Shown piece by piece: positions 1-7,919 of a stretch of DNA of 15,105 nucleotides. Source of the DNA: Pseudomonadota bacterium (GTDB lineage: Bacteria; Pseudomonadota; Alphaproteobacteria; Rhizobiales; Hyphomicrobiaceae); NCBI GenBank assembly GCA_021813195.1, contig JAKALI010000039.1:1-15105 (forward strand), in the 5' to 3' direction. The notes below the pieces were generated by a model. That model was not told where the DNA came from and made no database searches. It worked only from the letters and a program-made list of their open reading frames with translations. The translations under genes and the position numbers were made by a program. The first letter of the stretch is position 1. Each line of letters begins with the position of its first letter.

Positions 1-1
1 G

Positions 2-208
2 TTCATGACTGATAGTGGCAACTGTATTCTCGATTGCGCTTTCGGTCGCATCGACGATCCGGAATCGCTCGACGAGGCGCTAAAATTCATTCCGGGTGTC
101 GTCGAAAATGGCCTGTTCCTCGGCATAGCGGATGTGGCGATCATCGCCGGACAGGATGGCGTCAAAGTTCTGACAGCCTCGTACGGCGAAGAGGCCGAGG
201 CGCACTGA
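2..208 (+). CDS. rpiA: Ribose-5-phosphate isomerase A, C-terminal part (cut by window edge)
   Basis: This is the last 68 codons of a gene that begins before the window. RpiA interconverts ribose-5-phosphate and ribulose-5-phosphate in the cytosolic pentose phosphate pathway. The visible part holds the family's C-terminal signature: the TDSGNCILD strand, followed by [10 protein letters not shown] and a final [15 protein letters not shown] segment. These align by eye with the end of E. coli RpiA (TDNGNVILD, IPGVVTVGLF). The reading frame is open from base 2; the ATG at 5 is an internal methionine, not the start. The catalytic residues lie upstream and cannot be checked. gor follows 35 bases after the stop on the same strand, so the two may be co-transcribed. 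Confidence 0.93.
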   Translation, partial: FMTDSGNCILDCAFGRIDDPESLDEALKFIPGVVENGLFLGIADVAIIAGQDGVKVLTASYGEEAEAH

Positions 209-243
209 CGCGCGGCGCGTTCCAATTTCCCAGCATCAAACAC

Positions 244-1611
244 ATGGCAGAGCAAGCATTCGATCTCTTCGTCATCGGGGGTGGTTCAGGCGGGGTGAGG
301 GCGGCGCGGATCGCGGCCACGCACGGCGCGCGCGTTGCGATTGCTGAGGAAAGCCGCTTCGGCGGCACTTGCGTCATACGCGGCTGCGTGCCGAAGAAAC
401 TGCTCGTCTATGCCAGCCGCTTTGGTGACGAATTCGCCGACGCATCTGGCTTCGGCTGGACTGTGCCGGCGGCGACGTTCGAATGGCCACGGTTGGTTGC
501 GGCCAAGAACGCTGAAATTGCTCGGCTTGAAAGTCTTTATCGTCAGGGATTGAAAAACGCCGGCGTCGAAATCTACGATGCCCGCGCGCGAATTGCGGCT
601 CCAGACGTCGTGGAGCTTGCGGGTGGCGAACGCATTCGAGCCAAAAAAATTCTTATCGCTACCGGTGGGCGGGCCAATGTGGATCCCAGCTTGCCGGGCC
701 GCGAGCATATCATCACGTCCAACGAAGCCTTCGATCTTCAAGAGCTGCCGCGGCGCATCGTCATAGCCGGCGGGGGCTACATCGCAGTCGAGTTTGCTTG
801 CATCTTTGCCGGGCTCGGGGCCGACACAACCCTCCTCTATCGCGGCCCCAAGGTCCTGCGCGGCTTCGATGAGGCCTTGCGCGACGGCGTCATGGAAGCG
901 CTCAGCACGCGCGGCATTCGAGTGGTGACGAACGAGGTCTTCACCTCGATTGAGCAAACCGCAGCAGGGCTGACCGGGCAATTGCGTTCCGGCAGAGTCT
1001 TGATGGCTGATCAGATCATGTTTGCGATCGGACGCTCACCGAATACGGAAGGACTTGGGCTCGAGGCCGCAGGCGTGGCGACGGGCGAGAACGGCAAAAT
1101 TCTCGTTGATGGTTGGAGTCGCTCCAATGTGGAGAGTATTTTTGCCGTGGGTGACGTTACCGATCGTGTGAACTTGACGCCCGTCGCCATTCGCGAGGGT
1201 CACGCTTTTGCTGACACACAATTCGGCAATAGGCCCTGGCAGGTCAGCTACGAGAATATTCCGACCGCCGTTTTTACGACCCCGGAACTCGGCACCGTGG
1301 GATTGAGTGAAGCCGATGCAGTTGCACGATTTGGCGACGTCGACATTTACGAAACGCGCTTCCGTCCCATGCGCAACGTGCTGGCTGGACGCGCGCAGCG
1401 CACGCTCATGAAACTGGTAGTGGCGCGCGTAACCCAAAAAGTCGTGGGGCTGCACATGCTGGGGCCGGATGCTGCTGAAATCGTGCAAATGGCAGCCATT
1501 GCCATGAACTTGGGCGCGACGAAGTCCGACTTCGATCGCACGATGGCTCTCCATCCCAGTGCGGCAGAAGAGCTCGTCACCTTGCGTTCCAAGCGGCCTG
1601 GAGTGTTGTAA
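244..1611 (+). CDS. gor: Glutathione-disulfide reductase
   Basis: This 455-residue cytosolic flavoenzyme reduces glutathione disulfide with NADPH. Visible features in order are the FAD-binding GGGSGG (residues 12-17), the redox disulfide in GGTCVIRGCVPKK (Cys43 and Cys48), and the NADPH-binding GGGYIAVEFA (176-185). Arg200 and Arg206 follow, where NADPH-specific enzymes carry phosphate-binding arginines. Next come the second FAD motif FAVGDVT (300-306) and the C-terminal catalytic HPSAAEE (437-443, His437 as proton donor). The arginine in the VIRGC loop is typical of plant, cyanobacterial and alphaproteobacterial glutathione reductases rather than lipoamide or mercuric reductases. Length is normal for the family. 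The ATG at 244 was chosen because the protein then begins directly at the FAD fold; no clear Shine-Dalgarno sequence precedes it. The frame is open upstream to 34 but that part overlaps rpiA. Trypanothione reductase is the nearest alternative and is unlikely in a bacterium. Confidence 0.94.
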   Translation: MAEQAFDLFVIGGGSGGVRAARIAATHGARVAIAEESRFGGTCVIRGCVPKKLLVYASRFGDEFADASGFGWTVPAATFEWPRLVAAKNAEIARLESLYRQGLKNAGVEIYDARARIAAPDVVELAGGERIRAKKILIATGGRANVDPSLPGREHIITSNEAFDLQELPRRIVIAGGGYIAVEFACIFAGLGADTTLLYRGPKVLRGFDEALRDGVMEALSTRGIRVVTNEVFTSIEQTAAGLTGQLRSGRVLMADQIMFAIGRSPNTEGLGLEAAGVATGENGKILVDGWSRSNVESIFAVGDVTDRVNLTPVAIREGHAFADTQFGNRPWQVSYENIPTAVFTTPELGTVGLSEADAVARFGDVDIYETRFRPMRNVLAGRAQRTLMKLVVARVTQKVVGLHMLGPDAAEIVQMAAIAMNLGATKSDFDRTMALHPSAAEELVTLRSKRPGVL

Positions 1612-1627
1612 CGGCGCTTTCGAGACG

Positions 1628-1636
1628 AGGGGAGAG
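1628..1636 (+). promoter_or_regulatory. Shine-Dalgarno sequence of the SDR gene
   Basis: The purine-rich AGGGGAGAG lies two bases before the ATG at 1639, with its GGGGA core at suitable spacing. It fixes the start of the dehydrogenase. The gap to the gor stop is only 27 bases, so translation from a shared transcript is plausible. Confidence 0.6.
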
Positions 1637-1638
1637 CT

Positions 1639-2394
1639 ATGGACCGTCTAAAGGACAAGGTGGCCGTTGTCACGGGTTCGGGAAACGGAATCGGCCGGGC
1701 AACGGTCGAATGTTTCGCGGCAGAAGGCGCCATCGTTTATGTCACCGACATCGACGGTGCTGCCGCTGAGGCCGTTGCCAGTGGACTTAATGCGCGCGGG
1801 ATGCGCGCATACGCGGTAACGCTGGACGTCTCGAAGGGGCAGGATGTGACGGCACTCATGCGGCGCATTGGTGCCGAATATGGCCGCATTGACGTGCTTG
1901 TCTCAAACGCAGGTCTGAATGTTCGCTCCGATTTTCGCCACCTGTCGGATTCCGACTGGGTCCGGATCCGTGAGGTCAATCTCGATGGCGTCGTGCGAAT
2001 GGCGCGCGATGGTTTCGATCTGATGCGCGCGGCGCCCGCTGCCTCCCTCATCAACGTGGCCTCCATCATGGGATCGAAAGGGCTGCGTCAGCTGGCGGGC
2101 TATTCGGCCACCAAGGGGGCCGTCGTAGCGTTGTCGCGCGCCCTGGCCGTCGAGTATGCCCCTTTCAACATCCGCGTGAACGCGCTGTCCCCCGGGTTCG
2201 TGGAAACCAAACTCACGGAGCGGGTGCTGAAAAATCCGATGTTCGAGAAATGGCTCGTTGACCGCACGCTGCTTAAAAGGTTGGGAACAGTCGACGACAT
2301 CGCCAAGGCCGCTCTGTTCCTTGCCTCCGATGACAGCGCCTACATGACGGGGGCGGAACTCGTCGTCGATGGGGGCATGACGGCCGGATTGTAA
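1639..2394 (+). CDS. Short-chain dehydrogenase/reductase (classical SDR, substrate unknown)
   Basis: This 251-residue protein is a classical SDR, a cytosolic NAD(P)(H)-dependent oxidoreductase usually tetrameric in the family. Visible motifs are the nucleotide-binding TGSGNGIG (residues 12-19), SNAG (89-92), and the catalytic tetrad Asn114, Ser142, Tyr155 and Lys159 (YSATK). A SPGFVET segment follows (184-190), and the C-terminus reads YMTGAELVVDGG. An aspartate at the end of the second beta strand (Asp37, in VTDID) suggests a preference for NAD(H) over NADP(H). This is an inference from family rules. It resembles FabG and many related dehydrogenases, but a fabG role is not supported: there are no acyl carrier protein or fatty-acid genes nearby. 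It lies 27 bases after gor and may share its transcript. The substrate cannot be read from the sequence. Confidence 0.9.
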   Translation: MDRLKDKVAVVTGSGNGIGRATVECFAAEGAIVYVTDIDGAAAEAVASGLNARGMRAYAVTLDVSKGQDVTALMRRIGAEYGRIDVLVSNAGLNVRSDFRHLSDSDWVRIREVNLDGVVRMARDGFDLMRAAPAASLINVASIMGSKGLRQLAGYSATKGAVVALSRALAVEYAPFNIRVNALSPGFVETKLTERVLKNPMFEKWLVDRTLLKRLGTVDDIAKAALFLASDDSAYMTGAELVVDGGMTAGL

Positions 2395-2429
2395 CGGCAC
2401 GCCGCGCGCGGACTGCCCGCAACGTGCCG
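2395..2429. terminator. Inverted repeat between convergent SDR gene and grpE, possible two-way terminator
   Basis: CGGCACG (2395-2401) pairs with CGTGCCG (2423-2429) across a GC-rich interior that can pair further. It begins at the SDR stop and ends 13 bases before the grpE stop, which is where a terminator shared by two convergent genes would lie. There is no run of T on either side, so the call rests on position and the 7-bp stem only. Confidence 0.4.
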
Positions 2430-2442
2430 GGGGGGCAATCCT

Positions 2443-3150
2443 TCAGTTCGCTTGCTCTCCTGACGGCCCCTGCTCATTCGGACCTGCGGGTTGGGCTGCC
2501 GGCGCGCTCTCGGCCAGCTCGGGCTTCGCGGGCTTCGGGCCGCCCTTGGCCACGACCACGAGTGCCGGGCGCAAGACGCGATCATCAAGCAAATATCCGA
2601 ATTGAAAGACTTGCAGGATCGTGCCTGGCGGCACGGTATCGTCCTGCTGCTCCATCATGGCCTGGTGCTGATGAGGATTGAAGGGTTCACCCGCTGGATT
2701 AATCCGCTTCACGCCATGTCGTTCCAGAACATTGAGGAGCTCACGCTCTGTCATGCCCACCCCTTCGATGAGTGCGGCGAATGCGGCGTCAGCTTCGGCG
2801 GCCCCGTTTGGTACGGACGAGATGGCGCGCTGGAAATTGTCGGCAACGGAGACGAGATCACGCGCGAATCTGGAGATGGCGTATTTCGCGATCTCCTCTT
2901 TCTCCCGTTCGGTGCGTTTCCTCAAGTTGTCCATGTCCGCCAGCAGCCGCAGATTGTCGCCTTTCAACTGATCCAGATTGTCCGTCAGTGCGACGATGAT
3001 CTCTTTCAGTTGTTCAACGGTGGGCTCGGCCGGAGGCTGAACTTCAGCAGCGGGTGGTGCGACCGTCGGTTGGGAGGCAACCGTTTCGGGTTCAGGTGCG
3101 GTGTTCGGCACACCGGGGTTCTCGGGATCGGGTCGCGATGTCGTCGTCAT
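2443..3150 (-). CDS. grpE: GrpE nucleotide exchange factor of DnaK
   Basis: GrpE releases ADP from DnaK and so drives the Hsp70 cycle in the cytosol. This 235-residue protein has a proline/glutamate-rich, probably disordered N-terminus (1-43) and a long helical, coiled-coil-like segment (about 44-110). That segment contains the family signature DNLRKRTEREKEE (74-86). A helical region follows, then the C-terminal beta domain with NPHQHQAMM (158-166) and VFQFGYLLDDRVLRPALVVVAKG (181-203). An alanine/proline/glutamine-rich tail (204-235) is longer than in E. coli. The ATG at 3150 was chosen over an in-frame TTG at 3210 because the extra 20 residues look unlike GrpE. The start has only a weak Shine-Dalgarno sequence. 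It lies 96 bases downstream of hrcA on the same strand and its partner dnaK is about 9 kb away on the other strand. Confidence 0.96.
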   Translation of the reverse strand: MTTTSRPDPENPGVPNTAPEPETVASQPTVAPPAAEVQPPAEPTVEQLKEIIVALTDNLDQLKGDNLRLLADMDNLRKRTEREKEEIAKYAISRFARDLVSVADNFQRAISSVPNGAAEADAAFAALIEGVGMTERELLNVLERHGVKRINPAGEPFNPHQHQAMMEQQDDTVPPGTILQVFQFGYLLDDRVLRPALVVVAKGGPKPAKPELAESAPAAQPAGPNEQGPSGEQAN

Positions 3151-3222
3151 GGCGGTTCGTTTTCCAAATTTTCCGGAGGTGCTGGCGGCGAAGCTCGATG
3201 CCGATTGCAACGTTCGCGCGCG

Positions 3223-3251
3223 GTATCGGACGGGGCGGCAAAAAAATCAAG
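3223..3251 (-). promoter_or_regulatory. Weak RpoH-like promoter candidate for grpE
   Basis: Read on the minus strand, CTTG (3251-3248) overlaps the stop region of hrcA and is followed after 18 bases by CCGATAC (3229-3223). The alphaproteobacterial heat-shock consensus is CTTG, 17-18 bases, then CYTATNT. The -35 core is exact; the -10 matches four of its six specified bases. It is placed about 75 bases before the grpE start. It could give grpE its own heat-inducible transcription in addition to read-through from hrcA. Chance matches of this quality are common. Confidence 0.3.
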
Positions 3252-4293
3252 TTATCAGCCGAGAGATGATGCGCGCGGTGTAGTCCACCATCGGAATGAT
3301 CCGGGCATAGTTGAGGCGGGTCGGTCCAATAACTCCAAGCACGCCGACGATCTTGCGCGCCTCGTTGTGGAAAGGGGCGACGATCAGCGAGGAACCGGAG
3401 AGTGAAAAGAGCTTGTTTTCCGAACCAATGAAGATGCGCACGCCCTCCCCGCCTTCCGCCAAGCCCAAAATTTCGGCGAGATCGCGCTTGTGTTCCAGAT
3501 CGTCGAACAACTGGCGGATGCGTTCCAGATCCTCCATCGCCGTTACGTCTTTGAGCAGGTTCGACTGCCCCCGCACGATGAGGCTTTGGCGATCTCCGGA
3601 ATTGCCCGACCACTCGGCGAGCCCCGCCTTGATGACCTTTTGTGTCAGAGCGTCGAGCTCGGCTTGGGCGCGTCCAAGTTCGGCTTCGATGCGTTCGCGC
3701 GCCTCTGGCAGAGTGAGGCCGCGCACGTGGGCATTGAGATAATTGGCGGCCTCGATCAGGGCCGTCTGTGGCATTCCTTCTGGCATATCGATGATGCGGT
3801 TCTCGACGTCTCCGTCTTCGCTGACCAGGATAGCAAGGGCGCGCGTGGGCTCGAGGGGGACAAACTCAATTTGCTTGAGAGCCGCAACCTGTTTTTCCGC
3901 CAAGACGACGCCCGCACAGTGCGACAGGCCGGAGATCATCTCGCCCGCCTCGCCCAGGACGCGTTCAAGAGAGGTCGAACGAGAGGCGGCGATTTGCGAC
4001 TCGATCTGCCGCCGTTCGCTCTCTGCCAGATTTCCCATTTCCAGCAATCCGTCGACGAACATTCTCAGGCCAGATTGGGTCGGTAGCCGGCCCGCCGACG
4101 TATGCGGCGCATAAATCAGACCCAGCTCCTCCAGGTCCGACATGACATTGCGGATCGAGGCTGGCGACAGGTTCAAGGGCAACACTCGCGAGAGGTTGCG
4201 CGAGCCGACGGGCTCGCCCGTCGACAGATAGCTCTCCACGATCTGGCGCAAGATCGTTCGGGACCGTTCGCTGAGTTTGGTGATCTCGGACAT
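3247..4293 (-). CDS. hrcA: Heat-inducible transcription repressor HrcA
   Basis: HrcA represses heat-shock genes, classically groESL, by binding the CIRCE inverted repeat, and needs GroEL to stay folded. This 348-residue protein has the N-terminal winged helix (about 1-75) with PVGSRNLS (28-35), [17 protein letters not shown] (42-58) and HTSAGRLPT (64-72), all family hallmarks. It ends with the conserved [13 protein letters not shown] (from about 317) and [10 protein letters not shown] segments. Length is normal. The ATG at 4293 gives a textbook N-terminus. It is followed by grpE on the same strand, an order common in alphaproteobacteria, and is divergent from rph with a 211-base gap. On the minus strand seven T residues follow the stop codon directly, but without a clear hairpin. 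No CIRCE element is visible anywhere in the window, so its target is elsewhere. Confidence 0.96.
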   Translation of the reverse strand: MSEITKLSERSRTILRQIVESYLSTGEPVGSRNLSRVLPLNLSPASIRNVMSDLEELGLIYAPHTSAGRLPTQSGLRMFVDGLLEMGNLAESERRQIESQIAASRSTSLERVLGEAGEMISGLSHCAGVVLAEKQVAALKQIEFVPLEPTRALAILVSEDGDVENRIIDMPEGMPQTALIEAANYLNAHVRGLTLPEARERIEAELGRAQAELDALTQKVIKAGLAEWSGNSGDRQSLIVRGQSNLLKDVTAMEDLERIRQLFDDLEHKRDLAEILGLAEGGEGVRIFIGSENKLFSLSGSSLIVAPFHNEARKIVGVLGVIGPTRLNYARIIPMVDYTARIISRLIT

Positions 4294-4504
4294 CAGTCTG
4301 CAGTATGCCCTTTACCATGCCGCTGGCCTGAATTTGGCCGCCGCTCTTGTCAATGTAGGAAGGCAGGCCCCTGGGCGTCAAATGGCAGCGGTCGGCGACA
4401 GTCCCACGGGCCATGAGCGCCGGATGCAGCCCTTGGGTTGCGTCGATTGTTGCGGGAGCCTAGGGTCGCGCGCCGAAACCTAAAAATCTGAAAGGCAAGA
4501 GCCG
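4294..4504. promoter_or_regulatory. Divergent promoter region between hrcA and rph
   Basis: This 211-base gap must hold the start signals for hrcA (minus) and rph (plus). On the minus strand a perfect TTGACA -35 hexamer lies at 4353-4348, about 55 bases before the hrcA start, but the expected -10 position reads CAGGCC, a poor match. For rph the sequence AAAGG (4491-4495) is a usable ribosome binding site nine bases before the ATG; the -10/-35 elements are not clear. No CIRCE or RpoH-type promoter was found here. Confidence 0.35.
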
Positions 4505-5218
4505 ATGCGCCCATCCAAACGCCAGAACGACGAGTTGCGCCGCATTTCGTTCGAGCGCGCCGTCTCCATGCATGCGGAGGGGTCGTGCCTCGTCAAGTTC
4601 GGCAATACGCAAGTCTTGTGCATGGCGAGCCTCGAGGAGCGCGTGCCGCCCTGGCTCAAAGGTCAGGGCCGCGGCTGGGTGACGGCCGAGTATGCCATGC
4701 TGCCGCGCGCCACCGCCGAACGGACCCGGCGCGAAGTGACGTCTGGCCATCCTTCGGGCCGCACGCAAGAAATTCAGCGCCTCATTGGTCGTGCGCTCAG
4801 AGCCGTCGTCGATTTGCAAAAACTCGGCGAGCGCCAGATCACGGTCGATTGCGACGTCATCCAGGCCGATGGGGGCACGCGCACGGCGGCCATCACGGGA
4901 GCATGGGTCGCGCTGCACGACTGCATCCAATGGATGAAAGTGCGCGACATGGTGAAGGACGGCGTGCTGCGCGATCATGTCGCTGCCGTGTCGTGCGGAC
5001 TTTATCGCGGCACGCCCGTGCTCGACCTCGACTATGCTGAAGATTCCTCGGCGGATGCCGATGCGAATTTCGTCATGACGGGTTCGGGCGGCATCGTCGA
5101 GGTGCAGGGTACAGCGGAGACCACCGCATTCAGCCAGGAAAGCTTCGACAGCCTCATGGTGCTCGCCAGAAAGGGTATTTCCGAACTCGTCCAACTGCAG
5201 AAGATCACCGTGGGGTGA
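4505..5218 (+). CDS. rph: Ribonuclease PH
   Basis: RNase PH is a phosphate-dependent 3'-5' exoribonuclease that trims the 3' ends of tRNA precursors; it forms a hexamer in the cytosol. The 237 residues match the E. coli enzyme length. Visible family segments are [12 protein letters not shown] at the N-terminus, [14 protein letters not shown] (57-70), [19 protein letters not shown] (81-99) with the phosphate-binding Arg86, and [14 protein letters not shown] (121-134). The acidic [14 protein letters not shown] stretch (173-186) carries candidate metal-binding aspartates. [14 protein letters not shown] (192-205) follows. The intact C-terminus (QKITVG) shows the gene is not truncated as in E. coli K-12. 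It opens a plus-strand block with rdgB and hemW and is divergent from hrcA, an arrangement widespread in alphaproteobacteria. Confidence 0.97.
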   Translation: MRPSKRQNDELRRISFERAVSMHAEGSCLVKFGNTQVLCMASLEERVPPWLKGQGRGWVTAEYAMLPRATAERTRREVTSGHPSGRTQEIQRLIGRALRAVVDLQKLGERQITVDCDVIQADGGTRTAAITGAWVALHDCIQWMKVRDMVKDGVLRDHVAAVSCGLYRGTPVLDLDYAEDSSADADANFVMTGSGGIVEVQGTAETTAFSQESFDSLMVLARKGISELVQLQKITVG

Positions 5219-5268
5219 CAGAAAATCCCCGGTGATGTCCGGATCGACCAATCACGGGAGCTGCGGTC

Positions 5269-5275
5269 AGGAAGG
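5269..5275 (+). promoter_or_regulatory. Shine-Dalgarno sequence that decides the rdgB start
   Basis: AGGAAGG lies seven bases before the ATG at 5283. The frame is open to an ATG at 5232, but the 17 extra residues do not resemble RdgB and that start has no comparable site. Confidence 0.65.
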
Positions 5276-5282
5276 CAGAGCT

Positions 5283-6173
5283 ATGCGCAAGTTGACCCCA
5301 GGTTCGAGACTCGTGGTCGCGAGCCATAACAAAGGCAAGGTGTGGGAAATCCATCAGCTCATTGCGCCCTACGGGCTCGAAGCTGTCTCGGCTGGCGAAT
5401 TAGGCCTCTCAGAGCCGGCGGAGACGGAGACGACCTTCCGCGGGAATGCTCTCATCAAAGCAAGAGCCGCCGCTGAAGCATCTGGTCTTCCCGCCCTCGC
5501 CGACGATTCGGGGATCGAGATCGAAGCGCTCGACGGCGCACCGGGCGTTTACTCGGCGGATTGGGCGGGGTCTGAGCGCGATTTTGGCCTGGCGATGGCG
5601 CGTGTGCACGAGGAACTTCTCAAACGCGGCGCATGGGATGCCGACAAACCACCGCATGCCAACTTCATCTCTGTCCTGTGTCTGGCTTGGCCCGATGGCG
5701 AACATGAATTCTTCGAGGGCCGCGTGGATGGCCACGTCGTGTGGCCACCGCGTGGGGGGAACGGTTTCGGCTACGATCCGATGTTCGTTGCCGAGGGTGA
5801 GACGCTGACCTTCGGGGAAATGGAGCCGGCCGACAAATATGCGATCTCCCATCGCACGCGCGCCTTTGATCAGTTCCGCCGGGTGTGTCTAGGCGATGAG
5901 CGTGCGCAGATTCCACCGCCCAATGCACGGCGTGACGCGGCCGGCCTTGCAGCTGCGGCGGCCAACGTTTCGACGTGCGAGGAACTGCTAACGCTGATGA
6001 CCAATCTACGACGCAATCTCGCCGACCATCCGCAAGATTGGCGCAGCGGCAATCTCGCAGCGTTTTTGCAAGCTATGCAAGATTGGGTGGCGGATCATCG
6101 AGAGGCGCTCGCAGAGGAGCCACGTTGGCGATTGCTGGCGAAGGCACTCGTTGCGGGGCGAGACGGAACGTGA
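5283..6173 (+). CDS. rdgB: RdgB/HAM1 XTP/dITP pyrophosphatase with an extra C-terminal domain
   Basis: RdgB hydrolyses non-canonical purine triphosphates (XTP, dITP, ITP) to monophosphates and keeps deaminated bases out of nucleic acids. Residues 1-203 are a full family member: SHNKGK (14-19), [10 protein letters not shown] (51-60), LADDSG with catalytic Asp75 (72-77), [11 protein letters not shown] (158-168) and the closing SHRTRA (189-194). Most family members of about 200 residues end here, but this protein continues to residue 296. A proline/alanine-rich linker (about 204-228) leads to a helical region (about 229-290) with [21 protein letters not shown] and [11 protein letters not shown]. 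That pattern recalls small DUF7660-type domains; this is recognition by eye and uncertain. The ATG at 5283 is preferred over upstream starts because AGGAAGG (5269-5275) precedes it by seven bases and the protein then begins like its relatives. The stop overlaps the hemW start. Confidence 0.95.
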   Translation: MRKLTPGSRLVVASHNKGKVWEIHQLIAPYGLEAVSAGELGLSEPAETETTFRGNALIKARAAAEASGLPALADDSGIEIEALDGAPGVYSADWAGSERDFGLAMARVHEELLKRGAWDADKPPHANFISVLCLAWPDGEHEFFEGRVDGHVVWPPRGGNGFGYDPMFVAEGETLTFGEMEPADKYAISHRTRAFDQFRRVCLGDERAQIPPPNARRDAAGLAAAAANVSTCEELLTLMTNLRRNLADHPQDWRSGNLAAFLQAMQDWVADHREALAEEPRWRLLAKALVAGRDGT

Positions 6174-7498
6174 GCTTAACGAGGCACTCTGGGCGAGACG
6201 AGACGCTTGCCGTTTACGTCCATTGGCCATTCTGTGCGCAGAAGTGCCCCTACTGCGATTTCAACTCCCACGTGCGCCACGGCGGCTGGGACGAGGCGCG
6301 CTATCTTGCAGCTTATCTTAGGGAACTCGATCACGTTGCGCGCGTGCTTGAGCCGGAGGGGCGGCGCGTCACGTCCGTATTCTTTGGCGGTGGTACGCCG
6401 TCGCTCATGCAACCTTCCACGGTTGCGGGCATCCTCGATCACATCGCCAGAATATGGAACGTCGAGCCGGATGCCGAGATCACGCTGGAAGCCAATCCGA
6501 ACAGCGTCGAGGCCGCCCGCTTCGCCGGCTACCGGCACGCTGGGGTTAATCGCGTCTCGATCGGCGTGCAATCCTTGCGCGACGATGACTTGAAGCAGCT
6601 CGGCCGGCTGCACGACGCAGCCGAGGCTCGCGCTGCGATCGAACTCGCCGCATGCACGTTCCAGCGTTATTCATTCGATTTGATCTACGCCCGTCCCGGT
6701 CAGACCTGCGCAGCCTGGGAAGCGGAATTGTCCGAAGCGCTGACCCTCGCAGGATCGCATCTGTCGCTTTATCAATTGACCATCGAACCCGGCACGCCAT
6801 TCGCAAATCTTCATGCGCGTGGGCGGCTCACCATACCCGATGGAGAGGCGGCGCTCGCACTCTATGAACTGACCGATGCCATGACGCGGCAAGCGGGTTT
6901 GCCGCTCTATGAGATCTCGAACTATGCCAGGCCGGGCGAGGAGAGCCGTCACAATCTGACATATTGGCGGTATGGGGCGTACGCCGGCGTTGGTCCGGGA
7001 GCGCATGGTCGCCTGCACATCAAGGGCGAGTGTTTTGCAACCGACACGGAGCGTCAGCCGGAAGCGTGGGCCCGTCTGGTCTCGGATCAGGGCCACGGCA
7101 TGACGGGTTTCTCGCGTCTCACGCCTGCAGAAAAGGCCGACGAGACGCTGCTGATGGGGTTGCGACTGACCGAGGGGCTCGATTTTGAAAATTTGGCTGC
7201 ACGGACGGGGTTTGTGCCGTCTGCGAGCGTCGTTGAAGCTCTCGTGCGCTCGGGTCTCATCGAGCCCCTCCACGAGGACGCTGGCGACGCCGAGGACGAT
7301 ATCATTCGCGCGTGCATTGGGCCCGGGCTCGCTGGCACGCGTGCCACGGCTTTAGACAGGAACCTCAAGCGCGTGCGGGCGACTTCGGCCGGGCGGTTCG
7401 TTCTCGATGAGATCGTGAGGCGGCTTTCGCTTGGCCTTGAGCCGGTCAGCACCGTCAGGAGCGAGCGACAGGGGCTCGAAGTGCTCAAGGATCGTTAG
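6170..7498 (+). CDS. hemW: Radical SAM haem chaperone HemW (formerly HemN-like)
   Basis: HemW is a radical-SAM-family protein that binds haem and passes it to respiratory enzymes; it was long misannotated as oxygen-independent coproporphyrinogen oxidase. The cluster motif is [10 protein letters not shown] (Cys22, Cys26, Cys29). A phenylalanine, not cysteine, follows at the fourth position, which separates HemW (CxxxCxxCxF) from true HemN (CxxxCxxCxC). Other marks are YVHWPF (16-21), FFGGGTPS (71-78), [15 protein letters not shown] (261-266) and GPGAHGR (275-281). The GTG at 6170 is chosen as start: it overlaps the rdgB stop in GTGA, a typical translational-coupling junction, and GGGGCGAGA lies upstream. 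With this start the protein has 442 residues, longer than the roughly 380 of E. coli HemW; part of the excess is a C-terminal tail of about 25 residues after the usual [12 protein letters not shown] end. Its stop overlaps the tail of the convergent small gene by 14 bases. Confidence 0.95.
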   Translation: MSLTRHSGRDETLAVYVHWPFCAQKCPYCDFNSHVRHGGWDEARYLAAYLRELDHVARVLEPEGRRVTSVFFGGGTPSLMQPSTVAGILDHIARIWNVEPDAEITLEANPNSVEAARFAGYRHAGVNRVSIGVQSLRDDDLKQLGRLHDAAEARAAIELAACTFQRYSFDLIYARPGQTCAAWEAELSEALTLAGSHLSLYQLTIEPGTPFANLHARGRLTIPDGEAALALYELTDAMTRQAGLPLYEISNYARPGEESRHNLTYWRYGAYAGVGPGAHGRLHIKGECFATDTERQPEAWARLVSDQGHGMTGFSRLTPAEKADETLLMGLRLTEGLDFENLAARTGFVPSASVVEALVRSGLIEPLHEDAGDAEDDIIRACIGPGLAGTRATALDRNLKRVRATSAGRFVLDEIVRRLSLGLEPVSTVRSERQGLEVLKDR

Positions 7499-7799
7499 CG
7501 GCGGCAGCGGGCCTCGAGGACATTAAATAGGCAATTGCAGCCGACCAGAACTGAGCTTCGGCTTCTGCCCGCGCGCGATGCTCGACGAAGGCTGCAATCC
7601 AAGCCTGCTGCATGGCGAGGTTGTTGTCCGCGATGGCGTAAAGATCATCCGGGGATTTCTGGAGCACGGTCCGCGCAAGCCGGACAAATTCCTCCAACTC
7701 CGTATGGCTCGGCTCACGGATGCTTGGAACCGGAACCGTTCCGAACGGCGATCTCAGATTTTTAGTCTCCAAACCTGTCGTATGACGCGTCACACGCAT
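7485..7799 (-). CDS. Small hypothetical protein, 104 residues
   Basis: I do not recognise this gene. The ORF encodes 104 residues from an ATG at 7799, with GGGGATT ten bases upstream as a possible ribosome binding site. There is no signal peptide or membrane segment. The N-terminal 30 residues are polar with two prolines close together (VPVPSIREP); from about residue 33 the sequence is mostly helix-forming (TELEEFVRLARTVL, then AWIAAFVEHRARAEAEAQFW). This helical, alternating hydrophobic/charged pattern looks like real protein rather than an antisense shadow. The C-terminus overlaps the hemW end by 14 bases tail to tail. The 130 bases upstream of its start hold the DnaA-box-like cluster, so it may be controlled by, or lie beside, that element. 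Moderate confidence that it is a real gene; no function assigned. Confidence 0.6.
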   Translation of the reverse strand: MRVTRHTTGLETKNLRSPFGTVPVPSIREPSHTELEEFVRLARTVLQKSPDDLYAIADNNLAMQQAWIAAFVEHRARAEAEAQFWSAAIAYLMSSRPAAAANDP

Positions 7800-7832
7800 G
7801 ATGTCGTAATCCCCGCAATCTGCACGATCAGG

Positions 7833-7841
7833 TTATCAACA
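7833..7841 (+). promoter_or_regulatory. DnaA-box-like 9-mer TTATCAACA
   Basis: One mismatch from the DnaA consensus TTATCCACA. It is the leftmost of a cluster of four within 96 bases and lies 34 bases upstream of the small gene's ATG. Confidence 0.45.
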
Positions 7842-7872
7842 GACGAACAATATCTCTGTAGCCGGTCCGCCG

Positions 7873-7881
7873 TTTTCCACA
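7873..7881 (+). promoter_or_regulatory. DnaA-box-like 9-mer TTTTCCACA
   Basis: One mismatch (third base) from TTATCCACA. It has the same orientation as the box at 7833, with 31 bases between them. Confidence 0.5.
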
Positions 7882-7898
7882 GGCGGACGCACCCACAT

Positions 7899-7907
7899 TG
7901 TGAATAA
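7899..7907 (-). promoter_or_regulatory. DnaA box TTATTCACA
   Basis: On the minus strand this is an exact match to the relaxed DnaA-box consensus TTATNCACA. It lies 17 bases from the preceding box, in opposite orientation, beside an A/T-rich run (7903-7918). Confidence 0.55.
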
Positions 7908-7919
7908 CTGAAATTATGA

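Noticed and set aside
1639..2394. Calling the SDR fabG
   Set aside because: Classical SDRs share these motifs across many substrates, and no fatty-acid synthesis genes are near.
2491..3405. 304-residue plus-strand frame opposite grpE and the hrcA end
   Set aside because: It runs across two well-recognised minus-strand genes and their gap; composition is that of an antisense reading.
6170..7498. Calling the radical SAM gene oxygen-independent coproporphyrinogen oxidase (hemN)
   Set aside because: The cluster motif ends CDF rather than the CxC of HemN, and the overall sequence segments are those of HemW.
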